Assembly (NCBI GenBank): GCA_019753235.1
Contig: JAIELF010000034.1
Coordinates: 39,711-103,710 of the forward strand
Length of the DNA stretch: 64,000 nucleotides
Source: a bacterium
GTDB lineage: Bacteria > Planctomycetota > Planctomycetia > Kolteriales > Kolteriaceae
Reading direction: 5' to 3'
The translations under genes and the position numbers were made by a program. The notes below the pieces were generated by a model. The model was not told the origin of the DNA, ran no database searches, and saw only the letters and a program-made list of their open reading frames with translations. Shown piece after piece: positions 7,905 to 17,560 of the stretch (the first letter of the stretch is position 1; the number at the start of each line of letters is the position of its first letter).

Positions 7905-9077
7905 CTATGGAGCCTGCGGGGAAGGTGGGTTACTTGCTTTCGGGGCCGATTTATCCCCAGCGATGGGGGGTTCGGGCGGAACCGGTTCCGCGTCATCATC
8001 ATCGCTGGGCTGGCTCGCCGTTGTTGTCAAATCCGGCAAGAGAATCGTCCCACGTCGAACGCCCGCGCTCCCGACGGCCACCCAACCGACACCTCCCACC
8101 AATTCGGGGTTCTCGGCAACCCAAAGAATCTCCCCCATTTCGCGCGTCTGAAATCCCGCCAGTCCGACAATGATTTCACCCGCCTTCAGCCCCGCCTGGT
8201 CTGCCGCTCCACCCGGACGAACCGCCACGATAGACACCCCCTGCTTGAAGTTCACACCCGGCCGATCAACCGAAGTCGAGCGACCCCGAACGCCGATGCG
8301 GTTCCAGAGTAAAGCTTCCTCCTCGCGGGTCGGTCCCGACGGGGTCGATGCACTGGCCAGACTTCTCTTCTCCACGGGTGCACCACTCGAAAGAGGTGCC
8401 GCCGCAGGCCCCGATGTCGTCTCGACAGCGAGGACGTCGATCTTTCCGTCGCGTACGACGCCGTCCCGAATGAACTTGACAGTGAGCGGCGTCAATTCCG
8501 CCAAATCCGGAAGCTCGGCCACATACGCGAGATTGTCGTAGCTGGTGATCTTGTAGCGGTGCAACGCGATGATGACGTCTCCTGCTTCCCAGCCTGCGCG
8601 GTCGGCCGGCCCACCCAAACGAATCGCGCCGACGCGCATCCCTCCTCGGAACCCCGGGGCTACCACAAAAACTTCGTTGGGCGGCGAAATCAAAAACGTC
8701 GCGCCGAAAACTTCCCAACAAAGAAGAACATCCGAGGAGACCCGTTCGTCGGAAGAGGCAGCCGGGCTCGGAACATAGCGAGGCCGATTGCGTCCACTCT
8801 GTAACGCATTCGCGAGACGGGCTTGCTCGGCTCGGGCTCGCTGCGCCCCCATCTGCTGACGAATCTGTTGTTGTTGACGAAACATCCGAGACTGTTCAAG
8901 CGAGTTGAGCGCGTAGATCGTTCGAAGAAAATCACCGTTACTTGCGCGACCCAGGCCCAGACCGAGAATGAGGGCTCGCTCGGCCGGGGGAATCCCTTGG
9001 AGCTGCCCATGCGCGGAAGGGACCAGACTGATCAGCACCAGCCAACAACCCCAATTGGTTAGTCGATTTTTCTTCAT
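7905..9077 (-). CDS. Secreted protein with two PDZ domains
   Basis: A 390-residue exported protein. The N-terminus is a clear Sec signal peptide (KK, hydrophobic stretch, SAHG-Q cleavage near residue 24). A Gln/Arg-rich helical part follows (residues ~50-95). PDZ domain 1 lies at about 135-215 (GGMRVGAIRLGGPADRAGW then AGDVIIALHRYKI) and PDZ domain 2 at about 275-350 (GVSIVAVRPGGAADQAGLKA then GEIIVGLAGFQT). No protease domain is present, so it is not HtrA/DegP itself; a scaffold or peptide-binding role is likely. The C-terminal ~40 residues are low-complexity (D, P, S). Start 9077 is preferred because GGGAG precedes it and the signal peptide begins there. It lies 81 bases downstream of the methyltransferase-like gene on the same strand. 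Confidence 0.82.
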   Translation of the reverse strand: MKKNRLTNWGCWLVLISLVPSAHGQLQGIPPAERALILGLGLGRASNGDFLRTIYALNSLEQSRMFRQQQQIRQQMGAQRARAEQARLANALQSGRNRPRYVPSPAASSDERVSSDVLLCWEVFGATFLISPPNEVFVVAPGFRGGMRVGAIRLGGPADRAGWEAGDVIIALHRYKITSYDNLAYVAELPDLAELTPLTVKFIRDGVVRDGKIDVLAVETTSGPAAAPLSSGAPVEKRSLASASTPSGPTREEEALLWNRIGVRGRSTSVDRPGVNFKQGVSIVAVRPGGAADQAGLKAGEIIVGLAGFQTREMGEILWVAENPELVGGVGWVAVGSAGVRRGTILLPDLTTTASQPSDDDDAEPVPPEPPIAGDKSAPKASNPPSPQAP

Positions 9078-9158
9078 TGGCTCACTCCCGAATCGCTTGA
9101 ACCTACCGGCAATCTTAGCCGATATTCCCCTCGGTTTGACACTCTCTGCCAGATTCAT

Positions 9159-11324
9159 TCACCCCGAAAGGGATTTTCTCCAATAGACGAAAGATTGCTC
9201 CCTAAATTCCTCTTCCCAAAGGGTCGGCATCGGTTCGCCTTGTTCCTGGGCTTGGCGAGCCTGTTGGCCGAGCCGGGCAAGCGTTCGATGGAGAGGCCGA
9301 TTTTCCTCGAAGCGAGAAAGTCGTAGCGAGTGGATGACGCGGGGAGTCGCCAAGCTTTTGCTCGAAACGACATGCATTCGCTCGAGCCCGTCAACGACCG
9401 AGGGACTATTCAAGATTGCCGCCAGGTAGTCCGCTTCTTCGATCGAATCGGCCGGCGTAAAGCAATGGGTCTCTTGCGGGAGAATCGGCTTACCCTCTTG
9501 CGTGGTCACGACCGCCGCCGCCAGTCGCCGACCCATTCGATTCCATACGACCTTGATCGGCATCATCGTTTCCGGCCCGACATTGAACATGGAATAGTAC
9601 GGGCCAACATCGACTCTCGTTCCTTGGGGGCCCGGCCTCTGAAAAAATCTCTTGAAGGCGGCCCTCTCGCGGAGTCGGTCTTCAAACCGCGCGACGTAAG
9701 CGAGCGCTCGGGGCGCGGCCAAGCGAAGTTCTTCCATCGACCACCCGCGTCTGGCCCGCGGATCTTGCAGCATCAAAATCCATGCCGATGGGATGGCGCG
9801 CCAGGGCCTGATGTCTTTCCCCAAAAGAATCGGATAAAGATGCGACGCCTCCAAGTCGACTTCGCAAGAAGTTACCGGTTGTCGGCCACGGTCGAAGAGA
9901 TTGTTCATCCGCCAAAGATTGTCGTCGACGATATGTTGTCGTGACATCCAATAGACACCGCTGGCACCGCCGACGTTCACCCCAAGCCTCGCTTGGTAGT
10001 CGCATGCCCCCCAGAGATCGGTTCCTTCGCGATCCTCCTCGGCAATGAGAGGATCCTTTGACAAGCCCGCATCGACCATGTCGTGCCGCCAATGCGAAAG
10101 CGGATCGCGGTCGTCACTGGGACGCGCCATCGCGTGGTCGATTCGTTGACCATCAATACTTCGCCAGACTCGATAGGGAACGGGGTAAAGGGTGGGCCGA
10201 CCTTGCGTGAAGTAGACCAGCACGGTTTTGACGGCAACGTTTGGAAATGGACGAAGTCGAGAGAGATCTTCGACGAGATCGACACGAAGAGGGGTCCCGT
10301 CGGGCTGTCCCCATTGCCGTAAGCCACGTCCGCTCGCAGTCGACTTGAAAAGCGATTGGGGGACGACGAATGCCGATCTTCCGTCCATACGAAGCCATCG
10401 ATCCATGGAACGGAGCAGCAGGAGGAAAGCGACATCGCGCTTACCTCCACCCAGGATGCTTGCCATCCCCTTTTCGATGCGCAAACCGTAACGATCCCAC
10501 AGGTCCGCCATCAATTCTCGATCCAGCGAGGCGAACGTGTCCCACAGCAACCAAGGAGGATTGCCGACCAGTCGATCGAAACGCTCCTCGATGTCGCTCG
10601 AAGCACCTTCTTGCAAAAGATCATTCAAGCCTACGCGAATCGATGCGGGGACGCCGGCCGTCCGCTGGGTCGACGCGATCGCCGCCGACGTGGCGAGCAC
10701 GCCAAAAGAGCTTTGGTCCAGGCCTACAAAAATCGGAATCGGTTCGCCTCGCAGACGTGCGTGCCGCGCCACTGCGCGGGCGAACGTCCCTCCACCCGAG
10801 GTCGGATCTAGCCAACGAGCACTCGTCTGCCAAACCTCTTCGACGAGTCGGTCCGCCAACCAGTCGGGTGTGTAGAACTCGCCGGCCCGCTTCTTTTGAA
10901 CCGATCGAAGAAGAGACTCTTGCAACAAGCTGGGCAAGTCCGTGTCCGCTCGTTCGAGAGGATCCGCATCGAACCAACCGATACTCGCTAGCGCCTCTCG
11001 CGCGGATTGCTCGGCACCACTTGCCCCCCATCGATCGAGCGATCCCCAGTCGGGATGCGAGTATCCGTCGAACCAAGGGACCTCGGACAAACTTTCTTTC
11101 TGAACGTCATCCAGAAGAGTCGTTCGCGCGATTGCTGAGATATAGCCGATCGCCAACCGGTCCACTGATTCAGCCGATTCCATGGAACGATCGAACCGCT
11201 GAAGCGATTCCCAATCGAAGCTCTCAGCGTTCTGCTGCCAGCGTTGCCAAGCGATCGATTCAGGCCCCAGCTTGCCGATCGCGTGCCGAGCCAGGCGAGA
11301 TATCGACCGTCGGCGTGAAGTCAT
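9159..11324 (-). CDS. Orphan N6-adenine DNA methyltransferase-like protein
   Basis: A 721-residue protein of the N-6 DNA methylase / Eco57I-like family. GEFYTPDWLADRLV (residues 148-161) is the region seen just before SAM motif I in this family. Motif I is DPTSGGGTF (173-181) instead of the usual DPxxGSGxF, and catalytic motif IV is NPPW (255-258) instead of NPPY, a permitted variant. C-terminal to this is a ~400-residue region resembling a target-recognition/TaqI-like specificity part (ILLGKDIRPW, YLAAILNSPSV). No nuclease motif (PD-ExK) is visible in the N-terminal 140 residues, which are helical. No restriction, BREX or DISARM genes are near, so it looks orphan. The start ATG at 11324 has AGGA upstream. 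Confidence 0.8.
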   Translation of the reverse strand: MTSRRRSISRLARHAIGKLGPESIAWQRWQQNAESFDWESLQRFDRSMESAESVDRLAIGYISAIARTTLLDDVQKESLSEVPWFDGYSHPDWGSLDRWGASGAEQSAREALASIGWFDADPLERADTDLPSLLQESLLRSVQKKRAGEFYTPDWLADRLVEEVWQTSARWLDPTSGGGTFARAVARHARLRGEPIPIFVGLDQSSFGVLATSAAIASTQRTAGVPASIRVGLNDLLQEGASSDIEERFDRLVGNPPWLLWDTFASLDRELMADLWDRYGLRIEKGMASILGGGKRDVAFLLLLRSMDRWLRMDGRSAFVVPQSLFKSTASGRGLRQWGQPDGTPLRVDLVEDLSRLRPFPNVAVKTVLVYFTQGRPTLYPVPYRVWRSIDGQRIDHAMARPSDDRDPLSHWRHDMVDAGLSKDPLIAEEDREGTDLWGACDYQARLGVNVGGASGVYWMSRQHIVDDNLWRMNNLFDRGRQPVTSCEVDLEASHLYPILLGKDIRPWRAIPSAWILMLQDPRARRGWSMEELRLAAPRALAYVARFEDRLRERAAFKRFFQRPGPQGTRVDVGPYYSMFNVGPETMMPIKVVWNRMGRRLAAAVVTTQEGKPILPQETHCFTPADSIEEADYLAAILNSPSVVDGLERMHVVSSKSLATPRVIHSLRLSRFEENRPLHRTLARLGQQARQAQEQGEPMPTLWEEEFREQSFVYWRKSLSG

Positions 11325-11649
11325 CCTGGATGTTCCTACCTGAATCCGCTTTGAAGATTGCTTGGCGCCATCCCGTCGCAGGAGGCCCTAATTGGCCTCA
11401 ACCTATTTGTCGACGAAGCCTTCTTAGCCGAAGTTTGCCCGCGATCGCCCCCTTTTTCTTGAAACCACCCGCCCGAGTTCTCCCCAACTCAGCGAGCCAG
11501 GGTGGATTTTTCTTTGAAAACAGCCTCCAGCTTTCGACATTAGAGGGCTAGGGAGTTTTCCAGGTCCAGGCCAACAGAGTTCCATCAACGCCAAGGGAAC
11601 TCAGCCACCTATCATTCGGTGGGAATTCACCACCAGGGAGTCTACCCGG
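11325..11649. other. 325-base divergent intergenic region
   Basis: Separates the methyltransferase-like gene from the sialate esterase-like gene. An imperfect dyad AGGCCCTAATTGGCCT lies near 11383-11398 and could be an operator. A long frame on the plus strand overlapping the methyltransferase gene continues here but has no support as a gene. Confidence 0.35.
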
Positions 11650-13212
11650 ATGCGCCAACCGAGCGCCACCATTTGCCAACTGCTCGCAGGCTGTCTCCTG
11701 CCGGGACTTTTACTGACGGGTGGAGGATCGACGGTTCGAGCCGACGTCAGTCTCGCCTCGATCTTTTCCGATCACATGGTCCTGCAGCGGGATGTCGAGG
11801 TTCCTGTTTGGGGGACGGCCGCCGAGGGAGAAGAAGTCACGGTTCAGCTTGGTGACCAGACTGCCGTCTGTGTTGCAAGTGGTGGCAAATGGAATGTCAA
11901 GCTCAAGCCGATTGCCGCGGGGGGGCCGCACGTCCTTTCGGTTCGGGGCAAAAACGCCCTCGCGGTCAACGACGTCCTTATCGGCGAAGTCTGGATTTGC
12001 AGCGGCCAATCCAACATGGTGTGGGGATTGAAGGACTCCTTCGAACCGCAGTCGGTGATTGCAGGCAGCGCGGATGACGGCCTGCGATTGATCACCGTGC
12101 CGCGGGTCTCCAAGGACGAACCGCAGTCGGCCATCGACGCGAAATGGGAGCCGGCCGCCCCCGGAAGCGTCGAAGCATTTTCCGCCGTCGGCTACTACTT
12201 CGGAAAGCACCTTCGGGAGACTCTGAAAGTCCCCGTGGGCTTGATCAACACGTCCTTCGGTGGAACGCCTGCGGAGGCTTGGACGAGCCGCGAGAGACTC
12301 GAATCCGTGCCAGAGTTGGCCCAAAGCATTCTGGGGAATTACAAGCAAGCGATTGATCTCTATCCCATGGCCTTGGCGAAATACAAAGAAGACATGAATC
12401 GCTGGCAGGAAGAGGCCAACAAGGCCAAGGCGGAAGGAAAACCCGACCCCGCCGCGCCACGTCCACCGGTCGATCCCAGTGGCAACCCGCAGCGACCCTG
12501 CGGGCTTTACAATGCCATGATTGCACCCTTGATCCCCTTCGCGATTCGCGGGGCCATCTGGTATCAGGGAGAATCCAACGCTGATCGCGCTCAGCAGTAC
12601 GCCACGCTCTTTCCATCGATGATTCAAGATTGGCGAACCCGCTGGGGACAGGGGGAGTTTCCGTTCTTCTTCGTTCAGTTGGCTCCCTATACCCGCATCG
12701 TCAAAGAGCCGGCCGACAGCGCTTGGGCAGAGCTTCGCGAAGCCCAACGACTCACCACACTGTCGCTGCCCAACACCGCGATGGCAGTCATCACCGACGT
12801 CGGCGAAGAACTCGATATTCACCCCCGACGCAAGAGAGAGGTCGGCGAACGATTGGCCCTGGCAGCACGCAAGCTGGCCTACGGCGAAAACATTCCCCAC
12901 AGCGGCCCGACATTCAAAGAACTCAAAATTGATGGTGATAAAGCGATCGTTCACTTCGACCATGTTGCCGGCGGGTTGGTGGCGAAAGATGGTCCGTTGA
13001 CAGGCTTCACTCTCGCGGGGGCCGACGGTAAGTTCGTCATCGCTCAGGCGGAGATTGTCGGCGACACCGTCGTCCTGAAGGCACCCGAAGTTCCGGCTCC
13101 GGTTCATGTCCGTTTCGGCTGGGCGAACTTTCCCGTGGTGAATCTCTGGAATCAAGCGGGCCTGCCCGCCAGCCCCTTCCGCACCGATCAACTTCCTTGG
13201 ATCACCAAGTAA
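11650..13212 (+). CDS. Sialate O-acetylesterase-like SGNH hydrolase
   Basis: A 520-residue secreted esterase of the sialate O-acetylesterase (SASA) family, which removes O-acetyl groups from sialic acids or other acetylated sugars. It has an N-terminal signal peptide (residues 1-31, cleavage near VRA-D), then a small beta domain (residues ~32-110: SDHMVLQRDVEVPVWG) and an SGNH catalytic domain. The nucleophile is Ser121 in CSGQSNM. The block GAIWYQGESNADRAQQY holds the family Gly/Asn region, and ELDIHPRRK carries the D-x-x-H pair. Length is typical. Start 11650 has GGGAG upstream. It converges with a secreted esterase-like gene, which suits a shared role in acetylated polysaccharide breakdown. 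Confidence 0.92.
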   Translation: MRQPSATICQLLAGCLLPGLLLTGGGSTVRADVSLASIFSDHMVLQRDVEVPVWGTAAEGEEVTVQLGDQTAVCVASGGKWNVKLKPIAAGGPHVLSVRGKNALAVNDVLIGEVWICSGQSNMVWGLKDSFEPQSVIAGSADDGLRLITVPRVSKDEPQSAIDAKWEPAAPGSVEAFSAVGYYFGKHLRETLKVPVGLINTSFGGTPAEAWTSRERLESVPELAQSILGNYKQAIDLYPMALAKYKEDMNRWQEEANKAKAEGKPDPAAPRPPVDPSGNPQRPCGLYNAMIAPLIPFAIRGAIWYQGESNADRAQQYATLFPSMIQDWRTRWGQGEFPFFFVQLAPYTRIVKEPADSAWAELREAQRLTTLSLPNTAMAVITDVGEELDIHPRRKREVGERLALAARKLAYGENIPHSGPTFKELKIDGDKAIVHFDHVAGGLVAKDGPLTGFTLAGADGKFVIAQAEIVGDTVVLKAPEVPAPVHVRFGWANFPVVNLWNQAGLPASPFRTDQLPWITK

Positions 13213-13275
13213 GTTTTACCGGCCCAATGCCACGATCAACGGGTCGAAGGTGCGGCCCACCCTGTTCAGCCCATC

Positions 13276-15450
13276 TCAGGGACGACTCAACCAATCGATC
13301 GCCTCGTCGATCGTCGCCTTGGCGCGAGCGAACACGATCGCGTCTTGTTTCCCCAGCAGCCGATAGATTTTCTCGAGCGACTCCCCCGATCCTCCTTGAT
13401 CATCCAAGTGCCGAACGAGAATTTCTGACGGAGCCAAGAGATGAGCTAGCCCGATCAAATCACCATACTTACAGCCACCGGCCAACAGCATCGGGTCGCC
13501 AAGCGAATCGACATCGCGAAAATGAAAATGATGGAAGTCGGCAATCGTTCGACGCACATGGTCCCGACATAAACAACTCGCCAGAATCACCCAGGGCCCC
13601 GACGCATCGAATCCCGCCAGATAGACCGACTCGGCGCGAAGAACTTGCTTCGCATAGCCGACCGAAGTCACGATGTCGTGGACACGATGAGCCAACAGGC
13701 TTCGGTGGTAGGTGAGCGTGAATCGCGGATTCTCCATTGAAACCGCCGAGTACGACGACGGGCCGGCCGGCCGAAGATGTTCGCCTGTCCAAAGAACGTC
13801 GGGGCTCAAGACCGCGTTACCCCTTTTCAGAAGCGTCTCGACAGGAGCGATCCACCCTCCGCCCCCTTCCTTCGCGAGGCCGGCATGCCCCTTCGAGTCG
13901 ACCCACACCACCAACGACTTACCATCCCATTCATCGGGCCGAATCAACGCCGTCGGCACCGACTCTTTCACGGCGGGTGTCACAGGCGACACGCGAGAAA
14001 GCAAGAGACGATCCATTTCCCATCCTTTGCCGACCATCTTGCCAAGGTTCTCGTGACGCAGCTCGCCCGGCAACGGAAATGACGAACTGATCATCACCTC
14101 GAGTGCCGACCGAAGCGAGTCTTGAAACGGGACAACGTCCTGCGTCTCTTGCGGAACGGATTCTTCCCATAGGGTCTGCGATAAACGCGACTGTGTTGCC
14201 CGAAGCTGTTCGACACTTGCCCACGAGACACGGTGCGATGCATCAAACACCGACAAATCTGTGGGAACAACCGGATCGATCTTTGACTCACGGATGGACG
14301 AAGCATTCAATTCAAGGTGCTGATTCATCCATCGGTACATCACTTCTCGACTCACTTGATTGAAGTTGTGCTTGAATTGGGGAAACGCCTCGACGGCCAC
14401 ATTCGTCGGTGAACCCAACATCCCGTAGAGAGCTTGAAGTTCGGGAAATCCCTTCGTTTGAAAATGAAGAGTCCAGTCATTCGCATTGGTCATCCCCATC
14501 GGCTTGGGCGCGAATGCGGCAGCAATGTCGACATTCCCCATCCCGATTCGAAGCAACGGAGCGTTCTCGCAAGTACACCCTCCTTGCATCGATGTCGACA
14601 CCATCACTGCCGGGAACGAGCAACGAAGACGATCATCTATCGCGCCGATGAGAATGGTTTGCGTCCCGCCGCCGCTCGCTCCGGTCATTCCGATGCGCGA
14701 GGCATCGACATCATCGAGACCAGCGAGAAAATCCAGTCCCCTGAGACTGTTCCAAGTCTGCAAGCCCATGAAACTCTGCAACCAGAGGACCGCCGCCGCA
14801 TCGTCATAACCTTGCCGATGCGCGATCGCTTGGCTGTCCCCTTTGCCGACCATGTCGTACTGAAAGACGACGCAACCCATCTTTGTCAACTGAATCAGCG
14901 GCGATTGCGCGAAGTACGTCGCATTCTCGATGAATCTCTCGGCACCGATCGCGATCTGCTTGGCTGCCTCGTCGGCCGGCGTCTCTTGAAGTCGACCGTT
15001 GCCGAAATGACCATGCGGAAACAGAACCGCCGCTCGCTTCTTTTGGCGATCACTGGGACGATAAAGGTTCCCGCAAACGAAATGGCCCGGCAGGCTTTCA
15101 AAGTAAACTTTCTCGATCGTGTATCCAGGCTTGGTAATGGTCCCATGGATAACCGCTTTCACGGCCGGTCGTGCCGGCATCGGCCAGAGACCCTGCGAAA
15201 CAAGGACTCTCCTTCTAATCGCGGCTGATTGAACTTCCCATTCATGGACGCTCGCCGGCGGCCGAAACGGAAACGGACTCACGATGGTTCGAGACTGGCT
15301 CTTCCTTTGGTCGGCTGGCCACTGACCAAGCGGCAGCACCCGAGTCCCCTCGCCTCCCCGACCATCCCGAATGCCCATCACCAAAATGAACATCAATGTC
15401 AGGATGATTTGAATGCGAGGAATCAGAGCTCTCATTGATTTCATCATCAT
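13276..15450 (-). CDS. Secreted acetylxylan-esterase-like alpha/beta hydrolase
   Basis: A 724-residue exported protein with a Sec signal or anchor (residues ~8-28). The first half is an alpha/beta hydrolase of the AXE1/dienelactone-hydrolase-like group: oxyanion/entry region VLFPHGHFGNGR, nucleophile elbow GMTGASGGGTQT, and a conserved Cys pair in MQGGCTCEN. The second half is a degenerate-looking repeat of the fold (VYLAGFDASGPWVILASC). The substrate is probably an acetylated plant or algal polysaccharide, by family. It is paralogous to the Tat-exported protein at 44104-46347, sharing the LWPMPAR, EKVYFES/ERVFFES and CTCEN stretches. Several ATGs (15450, 15447, 15444, 15435) are possible starts; the first is used. 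It follows the dipeptidase gene by 94 bases on the same strand. Confidence 0.82.
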   Translation of the reverse strand: MMMKSMRALIPRIQIILTLMFILVMGIRDGRGGEGTRVLPLGQWPADQRKSQSRTIVSPFPFRPPASVHEWEVQSAAIRRRVLVSQGLWPMPARPAVKAVIHGTITKPGYTIEKVYFESLPGHFVCGNLYRPSDRQKKRAAVLFPHGHFGNGRLQETPADEAAKQIAIGAERFIENATYFAQSPLIQLTKMGCVVFQYDMVGKGDSQAIAHRQGYDDAAAVLWLQSFMGLQTWNSLRGLDFLAGLDDVDASRIGMTGASGGGTQTILIGAIDDRLRCSFPAVMVSTSMQGGCTCENAPLLRIGMGNVDIAAAFAPKPMGMTNANDWTLHFQTKGFPELQALYGMLGSPTNVAVEAFPQFKHNFNQVSREVMYRWMNQHLELNASSIRESKIDPVVPTDLSVFDASHRVSWASVEQLRATQSRLSQTLWEESVPQETQDVVPFQDSLRSALEVMISSSFPLPGELRHENLGKMVGKGWEMDRLLLSRVSPVTPAVKESVPTALIRPDEWDGKSLVVWVDSKGHAGLAKEGGGGWIAPVETLLKRGNAVLSPDVLWTGEHLRPAGPSSYSAVSMENPRFTLTYHRSLLAHRVHDIVTSVGYAKQVLRAESVYLAGFDASGPWVILASCLCRDHVRRTIADFHHFHFRDVDSLGDPMLLAGGCKYGDLIGLAHLLAPSEILVRHLDDQGGSGESLEKIYRLLGKQDAIVFARAKATIDEAIDWLSRP

Positions 15451-15544
15451 CCCATTCACATGGTATCTCGCACTTAACCGTGACCGCAGTATCGCATGGG
15501 TGTTTTTAGAATCAAGCGGCCTGGCGATGGATGAGAACCATTCG

Positions 15545-16618
15545 TCACGTACGTGCAGGCCGGGGTGGGAGGATCTCTCGCCAGAATCGACACCAGTTGC
15601 CGTGCATGATGAGATCGATGTCTTTATCGGCAAAGCCTCGGCTAGAGAGAACATCTGTTAGGCGTATTACATCGGCGATGGTGTCGATGTCGGTGGGGGT
15701 TTGTTCGGTTCCAAATCCGCCATCTAGGTCGGTTCCGATACCGGAATGATGAGCGTTGCCGGCCAAGTCGCAGACATACGCGATGTGATCGGCAACGGTG
15801 TTGAGAGTCACGTTGGGCTTTGATTCCCCTCGGACGTAATTGGCTTGAAGCATCCATACGTCGAAGGCTGCACCGATGACGCCGCCTCGTTCGATCACCA
15901 AACAAAGTTGCTCGTCGGTGAATTGTCTCTGATCGGGCACAAGTCGGCGAACGTTTTGATGGCTGGCTAAGATTCGACCTTGAAACAGAGTTCGAACTTC
16001 GTCAAAGGCCTGGTCCGAGAGATGCGTCATGTCGAGGGCGATGCCAAGTTTCTCGATCCTCGCGAGCAGTTCGCTGGCCATGGGAGCCAGACCATCCTTG
16101 ACAGCGGTCCCGCCGCCGTAACGGTTGAGGCCGTAATGAGTCAATCCGATCGCCCGTAACCCAGCGTGATACCACTCATCGATATTGGAAGGATCGAGAA
16201 CAGGATCCGCACCCTCCATACTAAGGATAACCCCGATCGGCGTCGTCGCGGGAGAGCGATTCCACTGGTGGAGATGTTCGTCGAGATCTTCCCTCCACTG
16301 GAGCAGTCGAATGTCGCCGGCTCGGGCGAGGGCGCGGTAATAGGCAATTTGCCCCTGCCCCACAGCATAAACAGCTTCCGGAGTGGCGTAGCCGAACATC
16401 GGATTACCGGGCCGATGGAGTCGAGCGAGGATGGTCGCGATGCAGATGCCGACGCGACCTTCTCGAAGTGCGGGGAGGGAGACGGTGTTCGTTCCGTAGC
16501 CCGGTTCGGTGCGCCCGCGCTCGGCCTGCCGAATGTTGGCAACGCTTTGGCGGAGATCCCGCTTCCAATCGATGGCGTTCCAGGCCAAGTCGAGATGCCC
16601 GTCGAAGAGCCAAGACAT
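15545..16618 (-). CDS. Membrane dipeptidase family (M19) zinc peptidase
   Basis: A 357-residue amidohydrolase-fold enzyme of peptidase family M19 (renal dipeptidase type), cleaving dipeptides, often with D-residues at P1'. Metal-site signs in order are DGHLDLAWN (H8, D10), the bridging Glu in LSMEGADP, DMTHLSD, ILASHQNVR and GIGTDLDGGFG. Length is typical. No signal peptide is evident from this start, unlike mammalian forms, so a cytoplasmic site is likely. Start 16618 is chosen because GGGAG lies upstream and the metal-binding HxD comes within ten residues, as usual; an upstream in-frame start would add 33 residues of non-conserved sequence. Probably cotranscribed with the esterase gene downstream. 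Confidence 0.92.
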   Translation of the reverse strand: MSWLFDGHLDLAWNAIDWKRDLRQSVANIRQAERGRTEPGYGTNTVSLPALREGRVGICIATILARLHRPGNPMFGYATPEAVYAVGQGQIAYYRALARAGDIRLLQWREDLDEHLHQWNRSPATTPIGVILSMEGADPVLDPSNIDEWYHAGLRAIGLTHYGLNRYGGGTAVKDGLAPMASELLARIEKLGIALDMTHLSDQAFDEVRTLFQGRILASHQNVRRLVPDQRQFTDEQLCLVIERGGVIGAAFDVWMLQANYVRGESKPNVTLNTVADHIAYVCDLAGNAHHSGIGTDLDGGFGTEQTPTDIDTIADVIRLTDVLSSRGFADKDIDLIMHGNWCRFWREILPPRPART

Positions 16619-16948
16619 CGGCGTCGCTCCCGGCAGATAAGGGATGGCAAAAGATCCGCTTGTTCGAGGTATGAAGATCACGCCGACAGTGCTTGGATTG
16701 CGGGATTTCTGGGCCAATATCCTTGATGGATCGGCGAATACAGGATGACGGATGGAAAACGCCCCCAGGCCTACCCAATTGCCACAAGCACTTGTTTTAC
16801 ATCATCTTCCGTCTTGCTTTGAGTCGTAAAAAGGTCGGTTCCCGGCGGTGGCCGAGGGCTGATAAGGGGAACAGGGCGAGATTCTGATACTTGTTGCCAA
16901 CGGCGGGCCGACGAGCCCCGTATTGTTTGGTGGAACAGGAGCAGCACG
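16619..16948. other. 330-base divergent intergenic region upstream of ECF operon
   Basis: Lies between the dipeptidase and the first ECF sigma gene. The part near 16894-16926 has TTGCCA and TATTGT elements but their spacing (21) is too long for a standard promoter. Nothing else is supported. Confidence 0.35.
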
Positions 16949-17560
16949 ATGGTTCCGAAAGGACGAGAGGCGGTCGCCCTCATCCCCGATACAGAGACCC
17001 TCGAAAGCGCGAGCGATTCTCGTTTGGTGGAGCAAATTCGCCAAGGGGTTCGAGCCGCGTACGGGGAGTTGGTTCGTCGGTACGAGAAGAAGCTTGTGCG
17101 GACGATTCAACGAATGGTCGGGCATGCCGAGACTGCCGAGGATCTGGCTCAGGATACTTTTCTGAAGGCGTACGATCGGCTGGATCGTTTCGACAGTTCG
17201 AAGCGATTTGGTCCTTGGCTCTTTCAGATCGGGGTGAATACCTCGATTGATTGGATGAGACGGAACAAAAAGCGGATTCGGATGAGCCTGGACGATATGG
17301 CTCGGGGCGAAGGGGGTTATGATCCTCCGGATCCCGATCCTCGCGGCTCTTTGGATCTGAGCCAAGAAGTGCAACATGTTCTGAGTCAGATACCGATTGA
17401 TTATCGAACGGTATTGATGCTTCGGGATTTGGAAGGTTTTCCCTGTTCGGAGGTGGCCGCCATCATCGGCCGACAGGAACCGACGGTCCGGTGGCGTCTG
17501 CTTCGGGCCCGCGAGATGTTCAAAGAAATCTGGGATCGACGACAAGGGGAACCGGCGTGA
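16949..17560 (+). CDS. ECF-family RNA polymerase sigma factor (RpoE-like)
   Basis: A 203-residue sigma-70 factor of the extracytoplasmic function class, with only regions 2 and 4. Region 2 is at about residues 30-105 (AYGELVRRYEKKLVRTIQRMV; AEDLAQDTFLKAYDRLDRFD; FGPWLFQIGVNTSIDWMRRNKK). Region 4 is at about 140-195 (LSQIPIDYRTVLMLRDLEG; SEVAAIIGRQEPTVRWRLLRARE, helix-turn-helix). The start ATG has AGGAG upstream. Its stop overlaps the GTG start of the next gene in a GTGA junction, the usual sign of sigma/anti-sigma translational coupling. Likely held inactive by the membrane protein encoded next. Confidence 0.95.
   Translation: MVPKGREAVALIPDTETLESASDSRLVEQIRQGVRAAYGELVRRYEKKLVRTIQRMVGHAETAEDLAQDTFLKAYDRLDRFDSSKRFGPWLFQIGVNTSIDWMRRNKKRIRMSLDDMARGEGGYDPPDPDPRGSLDLSQEVQHVLSQIPIDYRTVLMLRDLEGFPCSEVAAIIGRQEPTVRWRLLRAREMFKEIWDRRQGEPA

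Noticed and set aside
9159..11324. Reading the methyltransferase-like gene as part of a defence island
   Set aside because: No nuclease, helicase, BREX or DISARM partner within 9 kb on either side.
10370..11551. 393-codon open frame on the plus strand opposite the methyltransferase gene
   Set aside because: Shadow of a strongly supported minus-strand gene; composition is dominated by Arg/Pro/Ser and no motif appears.
11710..13191. 493-codon frame antisense to the sialate esterase gene
   Set aside because: Pure antisense shadow, no start signal or domain, while the plus strand holds clear catalytic motifs.
16894..16926. TTGCCA-TATTGT as a promoter for the ECF operon
   Set aside because: Spacing of 21 bases is outside the workable range and no extended -10 is present.
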